Part shown: positions 26,479 to 33,811 of the stretch, in pieces | How positions within the stretch are numbered: the first letter of the stretch is position 1 | Layout: each line of letters starts with the position of its first letter | NCBI GenBank assembly: GCA_019637195.1 | Contig: JAHBWA010000011.1 | Coordinates: 1-64,000, forward strand | Source of the DNA: Labilithrix sp. | Lineage (GTDB): Bacteria; Myxococcota_A; Polyangia; Polyangiales; Polyangiaceae | DNA: 64,000 bases | Direction of reading: 5' to 3' | The notes under the pieces: generated by a model | What the model saw: the letters and a program-made list of their open reading frames with translations, nothing else | The model's database searches: none | What the model was told of the DNA's origin: nothing | Position numbers and translations under genes: made by a program

Positions 26479-26793
26479 CGTTTGCCTACCGCTGCCAGGG
26501 AGTACTCGCATTCGAGTCCGCGCCAAAGCCGAAGTTCCTGACAAACGCCCCCCTCCCCCGCCCGCCCAACGCACCTGAAAACACTGGATCCTTGCGCAGG
26601 AGTGAGGCTGACGCGACGCATCAGGAAATATCCGTTCATGTCACCCTTGACCCCACAAGAAGTCGTGGTAGACCGCGCCGGTCCTGATTCGGCTCGCTTG
26701 TGCTTGCCGCTCTGGAGGAGGAACCAGAGTACGGATCTGGACGGGTTCGCTGGGGAAAGTCGCCCACAAGGCGTCCTGGAGGGTCGAGTCACC
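26479..26793. promoter_or_regulatory. Divergent intergenic region with candidate sigma-70-like promoter for the 26794 gene
   Basis: The 315 bp between two divergent lipoprotein genes are less GC-rich than the neighbourhood. On the plus strand TTGACC (26647-26652) and TAGACC (26669-26674) are 16 bp apart, a weak sigma-70-like pair. A ggagg lies about 10 nt before the ATG at 26794. Homopurine and homopyrimidine runs (cccccctcccccg) occur near 26548. No gene is seen in the gap. Confidence 0.35.
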
Positions 26794-27522
26794 ATGTCGC
26801 TGTCGCGTTTCGTCATTTCCGGTCTCCTCGTGAGTGCCTTCGCCGCGATCGTCGGCTGCTCGAGCGAGGGCAGCGGCAAGGAGGAGGAAGACGTCGCCGC
26901 CACCGAGAGCGAGCTGAAGCTCTCGGGCACGCGCTACCTCGGCAAGATCAAGAACGGCGAGACCCGCCGGGGCTACTACTACGCCCCGCCGACGTACCGC
27001 TCGTACGGCTTCGACGCGAAGGGCGGCGACGAGATCACCATCGACGTGAAGTCCGTCTACGGCGACGGCATGGGGTGGATCACCGACTCGCGGTACAACG
27101 TCCTCGCCTTCAACGACGACGCCTCGCCGTCCACCCTCGACGCGAAGGTGAAGTACAAGGTCCCCGCTGGCAAGGCCGCCGCCTCGTACCGCATCGTCTT
27201 CCGCGACTACGATCTCCTGGACGCCACGTTCAACGTGACGCTCAACATCGCGAGCACCGTCCCCACGACCTGCGACTACGACGGCCAGAGCTACCAGCAG
27301 GGCGACCAGTTCGCGTCGACCGACGGCTGCAACACCTGCTCGTGCGGCGCCGACGGCGCGGTCGGCTGCACCAAGCGGGCCTGCGTCTGCAACCCGGCCG
27401 CCGAGACCCACCGCAACTACGTGGGCACGCCGCAGCAGTGCATGGTCATCCGCTACACCTGCCCGGCGGGCCAGGTGCAGTTCTCGAACGCGTGCGGCTG
27501 CGGCTGCGAGACCGTTCAGTAG
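26794..27522 (+). CDS. Lipoprotein with VWC/pacifastin-like Cys-rich domain
   Basis: A 242-residue protein. The lipobox FAAIVGC gives Cys22, followed by an acidic linker. A beta-sandwich of about 110 residues (GTRYLGKIKNGETRRGYYYAPPTYRSYGF...) could be a pre-peptidase-like domain. The C-terminal 80 residues hold about a dozen Cys, starting CDYDGQSYQQGDQFASTDGC and then CSCGADGAVGC and CGCGC, the spacing of a von Willebrand type C or pacifastin-like module. Proteins of this type in myxobacteria are secreted and may be protease inhibitors (inference). A 9-bp stem-loop follows the stop. Confidence 0.75.
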   Translation: MSLSRFVISGLLVSAFAAIVGCSSEGSGKEEEDVAATESELKLSGTRYLGKIKNGETRRGYYYAPPTYRSYGFDAKGGDEITIDVKSVYGDGMGWITDSRYNVLAFNDDASPSTLDAKVKYKVPAGKAAASYRIVFRDYDLLDATFNVTLNIASTVPTTCDYDGQSYQQGDQFASTDGCNTCSCGADGAVGCTKRACVCNPAAETHRNYVGTPQQCMVIRYTCPAGQVQFSNACGCGCETVQ

Positions 27523-27529
27523 ATCGCCG

Positions 27530-27552
27530 GCGGGTCCCGCGTAGGGACCCGC
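27530..27552 (+). terminator. Stem-loop terminator candidate
   Basis: gcgggtccc (27530-27538) pairs perfectly with gggacccgc (27544-27552) across a 5-nt loop, 8 nt after the Cys-rich lipoprotein stop. It is followed by gcgaaaatcg rather than a U-run. Confidence 0.6.
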
Positions 27553-27594
27553 GCGAAAATCGTCGGCGGCGCCGGCAACAAGTCCCCCTCCCGG

Positions 27595-28194
27595 TTGTCG
27601 CTGGGAGGCGTGATCGAGCTGCTCGTCATCGGAGCGACGCTGACCATCGCGGTCTGGGCGGCGGGGGCCCAGGCCCATCGCCGGAGCGTCGCTTCGCGCG
27701 CGCTCGATCGCTACGCCCAGTCGCGAGGCGGCGTGTTCGTGCCTCCGCCGGCGAGCCCGCGCGGCGCGAGCCCGCGGGTCGTCGGCACCCAGGATGACGT
27801 GCCGTACGTCGTCGAGCTCGTCCGCCTCGGAGGTGAGGTCCGGACGCGGCTGACGGCGACGCCCCCGCGCGGTCGCGCCCCGGTGCTCTCGGTGCTCCAG
27901 CGCGGGATGTTCACGACGACGAAGCAGGCGACGCTCCGCCTCGGCGACGAAGCGTTCGATCGCGCCTACCTCGTCACCGGCGGCGCGGCCCACGACGCGG
28001 AGGCGCTCCGCGTCGCGAAGGGCGCCCTGCTCTTCCTCGACGATCGCTGCCGTGGCGTCTGGCTCTCGGCCGACGGCGCGAAGATCGCCGCGTCGTGGAT
28101 CGGGGCCGAGAGCGATCCGCTCGTCCTCGACGCCGCGCGCGACGCGGTGGTCGCGCTCGCGGGTCTCCATCTCCCCGAGGCGCCGTATCGCTGA
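27595..28194 (+). CDS. Membrane-anchored protein of unknown function
   Basis: About 199 residues: an N-terminal hydrophobic helix (VIELLVIGATLTIAVWAAGA) then a soluble domain with strands and a YLVTGGAAHDAEALRVAKGAL segment, resembling a family of uncharacterised bacterial anchored domains. The start is uncertain. TTG at 27595 gives the longest form, while GTG at 27610 would begin right at the helix. Neither has an ideal Shine-Dalgarno. No family recognised. Confidence 0.6.
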   Translation: MSLGGVIELLVIGATLTIAVWAAGAQAHRRSVASRALDRYAQSRGGVFVPPPASPRGASPRVVGTQDDVPYVVELVRLGGEVRTRLTATPPRGRAPVLSVLQRGMFTTTKQATLRLGDEAFDRAYLVTGGAAHDAEALRVAKGALLFLDDRCRGVWLSADGAKIAASWIGAESDPLVLDAARDAVVALAGLHLPEAPYR

Positions 28195-28413
28195 TCCCGC
28201 GACGCGTGCGCGTTCCGCTCCGCGTCGAGCCTCTCCTCCGCGCCGTGCGGCGCCGACGCCCAGCCGCGACGAGCGGCGTCGACGCCCAGCCGCGCCGCGA
28301 CGGGTCCGTCCTCCAACCCGACACGTCGCGGCGCGCACCCAAATCGCGCCTCGTCGAACGTTTCCTCCAAATCTCGACCTGCCGAGCGCGTCGAAGCTCC
28401 GAGGTTCAACGAG

Positions 28414-29184
28414 ATGGCGAGCGGACCGACGGGGCGACGCGACGAGAGTGTGCAGTTCTCGCTGAAGGAGCTCTTGAAGCTCGAAGACGAGCGGCTCGAG
28501 GAGCAAGCGCGCGTCGACGAGGCGCGCGAAGCCGCCGCCGCGCGGGAGCGCGAGGAGCTCGAGCGACGACGTCGCGCCGAGGCCGACGCCGCATCGCGCG
28601 CCGACGCCGAGACGCGCGAGCGCGAGCGACGCACCGAGCTCGAAGAGCTCGCGCGTCGCGAGGCCATGCAGAAGGCCATCGTCGAGCAGTCCCGCCTCGA
28701 GGTCGAGGTGCGCGCGCGCGCCGAGGAGCGCGAGCGCGAGCGACGCCACGAGGTCGAGATCGAGCGGCTCCGCAGCGAGGGGAAGAAGGGCGCGTCGATG
28801 GGCCCGCTCGCCTCCGCGGCGGCGATGGGCGGCGCGATCATGCTGGTCGTCGCGCTCGCGTCTCACTTCGGCGTGACCAAGCCCGCCGCCGATCGACGCG
28901 TCGCCGAGCTCGAGCAGGGCCTCGGGCTCGCCGAGGCCCGCGCCCTCGAGCTCGCTCGGCGCATCGACGAGCAGCGCGACGCGATCGGTGAGCGTGACCG
29001 CCGCCTCGCGGAGGCTCGGGCCGAGATCGGCGCGCTCGAGGCGCGAAGGCCGGCGCCGACCGCTCCCGCGGCACCGGCGGTCCGGACGAAGGCCAGCGCG
29101 GCGCCGCGCGGCCCGGCCGCGCCGGCCCAACCGGACTGTCTGCCCGGCGATCCCATGTGCTTCTCGATGAAAACGGGCCGTTGA
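28414..29184 (+). CDS. Coiled-coil membrane protein
   Basis: A 256-residue protein. Residues about 15-125 are a highly charged Glu/Arg/Ala coiled coil. One hydrophobic helix follows (about 130-148, SAAAMGGAIMLVVALASHFG), then a second coiled coil (about 155-205), a Pro/Ala linker and a short C-terminal Cys pair (DCLPGDPMCFS). The topology suggests a cytoplasmic coiled coil and an outer one. No enzyme motif. A 15-bp direct repeat (cgacgcccagccgcg, 28254-28268 and 28280-28294) lies in the upstream gap. Confidence 0.75.
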   Translation: MASGPTGRRDESVQFSLKELLKLEDERLEEQARVDEAREAAAAREREELERRRRAEADAASRADAETRERERRTELEELARREAMQKAIVEQSRLEVEVRARAEERERERRHEVEIERLRSEGKKGASMGPLASAAAMGGAIMLVVALASHFGVTKPAADRRVAELEQGLGLAEARALELARRIDEQRDAIGERDRRLAEARAEIGALEARRPAPTAPAAPAVRTKASAAPRGPAAPAQPDCLPGDPMCFSMKTGR

Positions 29185-29223
29185 GCAGCGCGCCGCCCTG
29201 GTCTGTCGTATCCTGATCGCAGG

Positions 29224-29577
29224 ATGGCCGGCGGCGACGAAAAGACTCCCCCAGAGGAAGCGAAGAGCGACGTCGTCGTGCTCGGGCCGCCGACCGCCGA
29301 CGGTGGCGGCGTCCACGTGCTCCGAGCGCGCGAGGAGCGCATCGAGACGGGCGAGCTCAGGAGCCTGGAAGAAGGTCGGCCCATCACCGGCGAGGTGCTG
29401 ACCCTCGCGCCGCGCAAGGACAACCCTCGCGTCTGCGACGTGAAGGAGAGCTTCGCCGCGGGCGAGACGACCGCTCCCGCGAAGACGAAGGGCCCGGCCC
29501 AGGTCGCCACGCAGGCCTACCGCGACAACTGGGAAGAGGTCTTCGCGCGGCGACCGCGGAGCGCGGACCTCAACTAG
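29224..29577 (+). CDS. Small conserved hypothetical protein
   Basis: A 117-residue soluble protein with no signal. It has a conserved-looking block (VVVLGPPTADGGGVHVLRAR, ERIETGELRSLEEGRPITGE, PRVCDV) that I recall from other myxobacterial genomes without any function. A single Cys is present. It starts 39 bp after the coiled-coil gene, so it may share its transcript. Confidence 0.7.
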   Translation: MAGGDEKTPPEEAKSDVVVLGPPTADGGGVHVLRAREERIETGELRSLEEGRPITGEVLTLAPRKDNPRVCDVKESFAAGETTAPAKTKGPAQVATQAYRDNWEEVFARRPRSADLN

Positions 29578-29600
29578 GTCCGCGCCGAGCTCTCACCCGC

Positions 29601-29720
29601 GCCGTTGCAGCCACCGGAGAGCTGCGGACACTGAGCCTCGACGGCGGGCCCGCCGACGCGGCGCCGTTGCGGCCACCGGAGAGCTGCGGACACGGAGCCT
29701 CGACGGCGGGCCCGCCGACG
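29601..29720. repeat. Tandem duplication of a 62-bp unit containing a perfect palindrome
   Basis: Copies at 29601-29658 and 29663-29720 differ at only two of 58 positions. Each contains the self-complementary cggcgggcccgccg (29642-29655 and 29704-29717). They lie between two same-strand genes, 23 bp after the first stop. This could be a double terminator-type hairpin or a REP-like element. Confidence 0.8.
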
Positions 29721-29811
29721 CTCGCGGCGTACGCGATGCGAACGCCGATGGAGCCCAGGGGCCCCACGGGGCGAGATCCGTCCGGCGAACCTGGACTACG
29801 ATGGGAAGCGC

Positions 29812-30369
29812 ATGCGCTCCGCTCGACGTTCGCTCGCTCCGCTCGCCGTCATCTCCGTCCTGTCGACGTCGGTCCTGTCGACGTCGACCGTGCGCGCGGC
29901 CGACGACTGTCCGCCCGGCTCGGTCTACAAGACCGAGGACGGCTTCACGTGGTGCGAGCCGACCGTCTGCACGAACGACGGGCAGTGCAAGCCGAACGAG
30001 ATCTGCCGCCCGGTGGGCTTGTGTCTGCAGGTCGCAACGCTCGGAGGCTCGGCGAGCGAGAACGCTGGCCGGCGCCTCGTCGTCACGCAGCGGTGCGTGG
30101 CCGGACGCGTCCCCGACGAGCCGAAGTCATGCCCGCAGAAGCAGACCTGCAGCGAGCTGAGCCGCTGCGTGACGAAGGCCGCCGCCGAGAAGATGGGCCT
30201 GCTCACCGCCGGGACGGCGTCCGCGCAGACGGAGGCCGGCGGCGCCGAGACGAAGAAGTCGTCGTGCGGCTGCGACGCCGTCGGCGGGAGAACGTCGAGT
30301 ATGGGCGCGCTCGCCAGCGCGTGCGCCCTCGCGCTCCTCGCAATGCGGCGCCGGCGCCGCAGCACCTAG
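29812..30369 (+). CDS. Cys-rich exported protein with MYXO-CTERM-like sorting tail
   Basis: A 185-residue protein with a signal peptide (cleavage after VRAAD). Three Cys pairs in short motifs follow (DDCPPGSVY, WCEPTVCTNDGQC, ICRPVGLCL), with more Cys later (QRCVAG, SCPQKQTC, RCV). The C-terminus reads SSCGCDAVGG, then a hydrophobic helix (ALASACALALLA) and a run of arginines (MRRRRR). That is the tripartite layout of the MYXO-CTERM surface-sorting signal, where a Cys before the helix is the processing/lipidation site. This predicts cell-surface anchoring after proteolytic sorting. Confidence 0.8.
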   Translation: MRSARRSLAPLAVISVLSTSVLSTSTVRAADDCPPGSVYKTEDGFTWCEPTVCTNDGQCKPNEICRPVGLCLQVATLGGSASENAGRRLVVTQRCVAGRVPDEPKSCPQKQTCSELSRCVTKAAAEKMGLLTAGTASAQTEAGGAETKKSSCGCDAVGGRTSSMGALASACALALLAMRRRRRST

Positions 30370-30639
30370 GCCGCGCCACGGGCCCCGCGAGGCCTAGCCG
30401 CGCGACGATGCTCGTCGTTCGCGCGACGCGACGAATCATATCCTCGCCGAGCGACGCGACGACCGGACCTCTCGCCGAGCCTCGCAGCAGCCGAAACCGG
30501 AGGATCTCGCACGATCCAGCGGCGCGCCGACGATCGCCGACCACGGACGCCGGCGCGCCTCGTTCTTCAAGATTCGCCGGAGAAACGATAGGTAGCCAAG
30601 AGACCTACATTGGCTCGCCGCCTGCATCGAAGAGCCGCG

Positions 30640-31779
30640 ATGCCTCGTCTTCCCCCGCTCGCCGGCGCAGGCGTCGTCCTCGCCGCGCTCCTGATGGCCG
30701 GCTGCGTGGACGACACGTCGCCGCCGACCGAGACTGACGAAGGCGAGATCACCGTGGACACGAGCACGCCGGAGGCGCGTCGCCAGTACGACGCCAACGT
30801 CACGTTCGCGACGAGCTACGTCGCGCGGTGCCTCGCGTCGCCGCTTCCGCCGAGCCGCCCGCGCGTGCTCGTCACGGGCTTCGGACGCTTCATGTCGATC
30901 GCGAACAACGCGACCGGCCGCATCGTGAGCGCGCTCGTCCCCGAGGCGCGTTACCCCGAGACCCAGTCGCCCCCGCGCGGCGAGGTCGACGCGCCCGAAC
31001 CTCAGCTCTCGGTCGCGCTCTCGACGATCGAGCTCGCCGGCGTCGGCGCGGTCGACGTCTGCGCGATGATCCTCCCCGTCTCCTGGGATCTCGCGGCGGT
31101 GCTGATCGCGAAGGAGGCGGAGGCCTTCCAGCCGTCGTTCGTCATGATGAACGGCGTCGCCGGGTGGCGGCAGCCGCTCTGGCTCGAGCTCGGCGCGACC
31201 AACCGCGCGTCGAGCTCGATGGACGGCTCCAACCAGCTGCGCCCCGCGCTCCCGCCCGGGGAGGGCCTCGCGAAGATCGTCGAGGACGCGCCCGCGAGCG
31301 AGGACGCGCAGGGCAACCTCCTGTCGTGGCGCGCCGTCGAGGACGCGGCAAAGGACGCGATCCGCCGGCACGAGGGCGAGCTCGACGGCGGCGCGGCCTT
31401 CCGGGACGTGCTCCGCGGCGTGAGCCTCGCCGGCTTCCCACGCTCATCCAACACGTACCTCTGCAACAACGTCACCTACGTCACGGGATGGCTGATGAGC
31501 CACCCCGGCCGCGAGGTGCGCCTGCTCCGCGCGAGCGAGCCCGTCGCCGGCGCCGCGAACGACGTCCGCGTGAAGCTCGACGCCGACCTCGGCGCGGTCC
31601 CGCGCGTCTTCGCCCACTGGCCGAGCGATCTCGCCGACAAGCACCACGACGCGGCGGCCGACGTGGTGCGCTCGATCCTCGCCGCGCAGCTCATCGCGCT
31701 GCGCGACGGCGACGCGCCGACGCTCGGCGACAACGCGCTCGCCGATCCGCACCTCCAGGGCAACGGCCTCTTCTTCTGA
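30640..31779 (+). CDS. Lipoprotein with pyroglutamyl-peptidase I-like (C15) catalytic domain
   Basis: A 379-residue protein. The ATG at 30640 is chosen because it gives a clean lipoprotein signal (VVLAALLMAGC); a TTG at 30610 would add ten basic residues. From about residue 70 it follows the C15 cysteine-peptidase pattern: RVLVTGFGRF, then Glu183 (LWLELGATN), Cys275 (NTYLCNNVTY) and His326 (VFAHWP). These match Glu81, Cys144 and His168 of classical pyrrolidone-carboxyl peptidases. The protein is larger than the usual 215 residues, with insertions between the catalytic residues. Pcp enzymes remove N-terminal pyroglutamate in the cytoplasm, so the export signal is unusual. Activity is inferred. 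Confidence 0.8.
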   Translation: MPRLPPLAGAGVVLAALLMAGCVDDTSPPTETDEGEITVDTSTPEARRQYDANVTFATSYVARCLASPLPPSRPRVLVTGFGRFMSIANNATGRIVSALVPEARYPETQSPPRGEVDAPEPQLSVALSTIELAGVGAVDVCAMILPVSWDLAAVLIAKEAEAFQPSFVMMNGVAGWRQPLWLELGATNRASSSMDGSNQLRPALPPGEGLAKIVEDAPASEDAQGNLLSWRAVEDAAKDAIRRHEGELDGGAAFRDVLRGVSLAGFPRSSNTYLCNNVTYVTGWLMSHPGREVRLLRASEPVAGAANDVRVKLDADLGAVPRVFAHWPSDLADKHHDAAADVVRSILAAQLIALRDGDAPTLGDNALADPHLQGNGLFF

Positions 31780-31872
31780 CGCTCGGGGACGCACGAAGCC
31801 GACCGGCACGACCAGGCGTGACCGCGTCGGCTCCCCGACGGATCAACCAAGCGGTCACGCGCGGGCGCGGGA

Positions 31873-32283
31873 TCAACCGGCGCGGAGCAGCATGACGACG
31901 TGGACCGTGACCGTGGCCGCGATGAGCACGGCGGTCGTCGTGTGCATGCGTCGCTTGCGCGCGCGATCCTTGAGCTTCGGATCGCGCAGCTGGAGGCCGA
32001 GGCCGGCGTGGGCCACGAGGAGGAAGAACGCCGCGCCGGCGGAGAGGAGCGCGAAGACGCCGGCTCCGATCGCCGCGGGCGTCCCGAGCGCCGGCAAGAC
32101 CGTGATCGTGTGGAGGAACGCGAGCGCGGCGGTCGTGAGGCCGACGACGACGTGCAGGCGGATCGGCGCCGAGCCCGGCGCGGCGCGCTTGCCCGCGCGC
32201 ACGCGCTGGACCACGGGGACGAGCGCGGCGAGCACGATCGCCGCGGCGGCGAACCATCCGCTCCAGATCGCGACCGCCTCCAC
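31873..32283 (-). CDS. Small four-helix membrane protein, predicted di-heme b-type cytochrome
   Basis: A 136-residue protein with four predicted helices. Helices 2 and 4 each contain two histidines 14 apart: His44-His58 (RLHVVVGLTTAALAFLH) and His114-His128 (RMHTTTAVLIAATVTVH). This HX13H pair on two helices is the bis-histidyl arrangement that holds two stacked hemes b in cytochrome b and ferric-reductase-type proteins. His92 lies in helix 3. The start is a GTG at 32283, 21 bp after the FmdE-like stop on the same strand. A role in moving electrons across the inner membrane for the upstream proteins is inferred; heme binding is not shown. Confidence 0.7.
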   Translation of the reverse strand: MEAVAIWSGWFAAAAIVLAALVPVVQRVRAGKRAAPGSAPIRLHVVVGLTTAALAFLHTITVLPALGTPAAIGAGVFALLSAGAAFFLLVAHAGLGLQLRDPKLKDRARKRRMHTTTAVLIAATVTVHVVMLLRAG

Positions 32284-32304
32284 GTCACCGCCCTCCGCGC
32301 GCGC

Positions 32305-32982
32305 TCATTTCACCGCGATCTCTTCGAACACCTGATCCGCCGGCAGCCCGAGGACCTCGCGCCCGAGCTCGCGCGCCTTGTCGCGCGGGGTGTCGGCGTA
32401 GCGCTCGCGAAACGAGGCCGCCGGCCGGAGCGCCACGCTCTTTCCGGTCTTCTTGTCGCGGTAGATCGTGAGCACTTTGTCGGAGGTCGTGTCGACGAGA
32501 GACAGGTTCAGCTTTCCGAGGCTCGCCCCGGAGTGCGCCGCCGCGCCGTCGGCGATGCAGGAGTAGCGGACCTCCTTCGGGGTCCAGTGCACGATCTCGA
32601 GATCGAAGCTCCCGCGCTCGAGCCCGAGCTTCGCGAGCGCGTGCTCGCTCATCCGGTAGCCGGCGACGGCCCACGGCCCCGCCGCCCCGTGGACGGCGGC
32701 GACCTCGTCGAGCTTCCGCTCGGCCGGATCGCCCGCGGCGCGTCCGTGCCCCTCGCCGCGTCCGTGCCCCTCGCCGTGCCCGTGCCCGTCGCCGCGGCCG
32801 TGCCCGTTAGCATGGCCGTGCCCGTCACCTCGCCCCTCGCCGTGCCCGCGACCTCGCCCCTCGCCGTGCCCGCGGGCCGCACGCGCGGTCGGCGTGACGA
32901 CGCCGGCCTCGCCGGCCGGACGCGCGCCGCCGCACGCCGTGACGAGCGCGAGCGCCCCGACGAGCGCCGCGCGCCGGATCAT
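32305..32982 (-). CDS. His/Gly-rich FmdE-family lipoprotein
   Basis: A 225-residue protein. The lipobox LALVTAC gives Cys17. Residues about 37-82 are a low-complexity His/Gly/Arg/Glu stretch with about 12 His (GHGEGHGRGEGHG type), a likely metal-binding segment. From residue 88 the FmdE domain follows: VAGYRMSEHALAKLG, IVHWTPKEVRYSC with Cys142, then HSGASLGKLNLSLV. FmdE is the zinc-ribbon/electron-entry subunit family of formylmethanofuran dehydrogenase, and stand-alone FmdE-like proteins have other, mostly unknown roles. The ATG overlaps the stop of the upstream gene (ATGA), so the two are coupled. Confidence 0.8.
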   Translation of the reverse strand: MIRRAALVGALALVTACGGARPAGEAGVVTPTARAARGHGEGRGRGHGEGRGDGHGHANGHGRGDGHGHGEGHGRGEGHGRAAGDPAERKLDEVAAVHGAAGPWAVAGYRMSEHALAKLGLERGSFDLEIVHWTPKEVRYSCIADGAAAHSGASLGKLNLSLVDTTSDKVLTIYRDKKTGKSVALRPAASFRERYADTPRDKARELGREVLGLPADQVFEEIAVK

Positions 32983-33764
32983 TCGCCGCGGCTCGTGCCG
33001 AGCACCCAGCCGACGAAGAACGGCCCCATCTTCTCGATGAACTCGCTCGTCTGCCGCGTCTTGCGCATCGCCTGCACGAGGTGCGAGAGCGGGTGGAGGT
33101 CCTTGCCGACCAGGCCGATGACGAACTCGTTGTCCCCGGCGTCGATGCCGTGGCACGCGAGACGGACGTCGTGGGCGAGCTCCTGCTGCCCGTAGGCGAT
33201 GCCGAGCGCCGCGTGCTCGCGGAGGATGTGGCTCTGATCGATCGGCTCGAGCTTCGCGAAGGTGCCCTTCCGCCGAAGCGGGTACCAGACGTGCCAGCGG
33301 TAGGCCTCGTCCGTCACGTTCTCGACGGGGCGGCGGAGCAGCGACCACTCGAGCTCCGGCTCGTGCCCGGTCGCGTAGGTGCGGCCGAGCATCCCGAAGT
33401 CGTCGCGCAGCTCGACGCTCGAGAGCAGCGGCTCCGCGAAGAGCGGGCGGACGTCGCGGACGAACCGCGCCGGGTCCTCGCCCCACGTGAGGAGCGCGAG
33501 GCTCCGCGGGTCCATCGCGTCGGCGTAGACGACGCCGGGGATCTTGCGATCGCGGAGCGTCGAGAGCAGCTCGGCGCCGACCGCGTCAGGGGCGGCGCGC
33601 GGGCCGCCGCTGACCGGCAGGCCGCCCGTGGGAGTGCGGAAGACGAGCAGCTGCATGAAGAGCCGACGGTTCGTCGACTGCTTCACGCCGTCCTTCTTGC
33701 CGCCGTACTCGTTGACGTCGATCGTCGGGAGGCCTTTGGCCTCGGTCGCGTTCGCCTCGGACAT
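32979..33764 (-). CDS. Chlorite dismutase/HemQ-family heme-binding protein
   Basis: A 261-residue protein whose second half fits the Cld/Dyp-fold family: SHILREHAALGIAYG with His184 as candidate proximal heme ligand, then CHGIDAGDNEFVIGLVGKDL, and the final MRKTRQTSEFIEKMGPFFVGW. HemQ converts coproheme to heme b; chlorite dismutases decompose chlorite. The residues needed to separate these two cannot be read safely here. No signal peptide. It begins the minus-strand operon with the FmdE-like lipoprotein and the four-helix membrane protein, so a heme-linked process is likely. Confidence 0.8.
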   Translation of the reverse strand: MSEANATEAKGLPTIDVNEYGGKKDGVKQSTNRRLFMQLLVFRTPTGGLPVSGGPRAAPDAVGAELLSTLRDRKIPGVVYADAMDPRSLALLTWGEDPARFVRDVRPLFAEPLLSSVELRDDFGMLGRTYATGHEPELEWSLLRRPVENVTDEAYRWHVWYPLRRKGTFAKLEPIDQSHILREHAALGIAYGQQELAHDVRLACHGIDAGDNEFVIGLVGKDLHPLSHLVQAMRKTRQTSEFIEKMGPFFVGWVLGTSRGE

Positions 33765-33811
33765 GCCCCACTCGTAGCACGCCGGCTCGGCCGTCGCGAC
33801 GCGCGTGTCGG

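Noticed and set aside
29601-29720. Insertion-sequence ends
   Set aside because: The repeats are direct and tandem, there is no transposase gene nearby and no target duplication.
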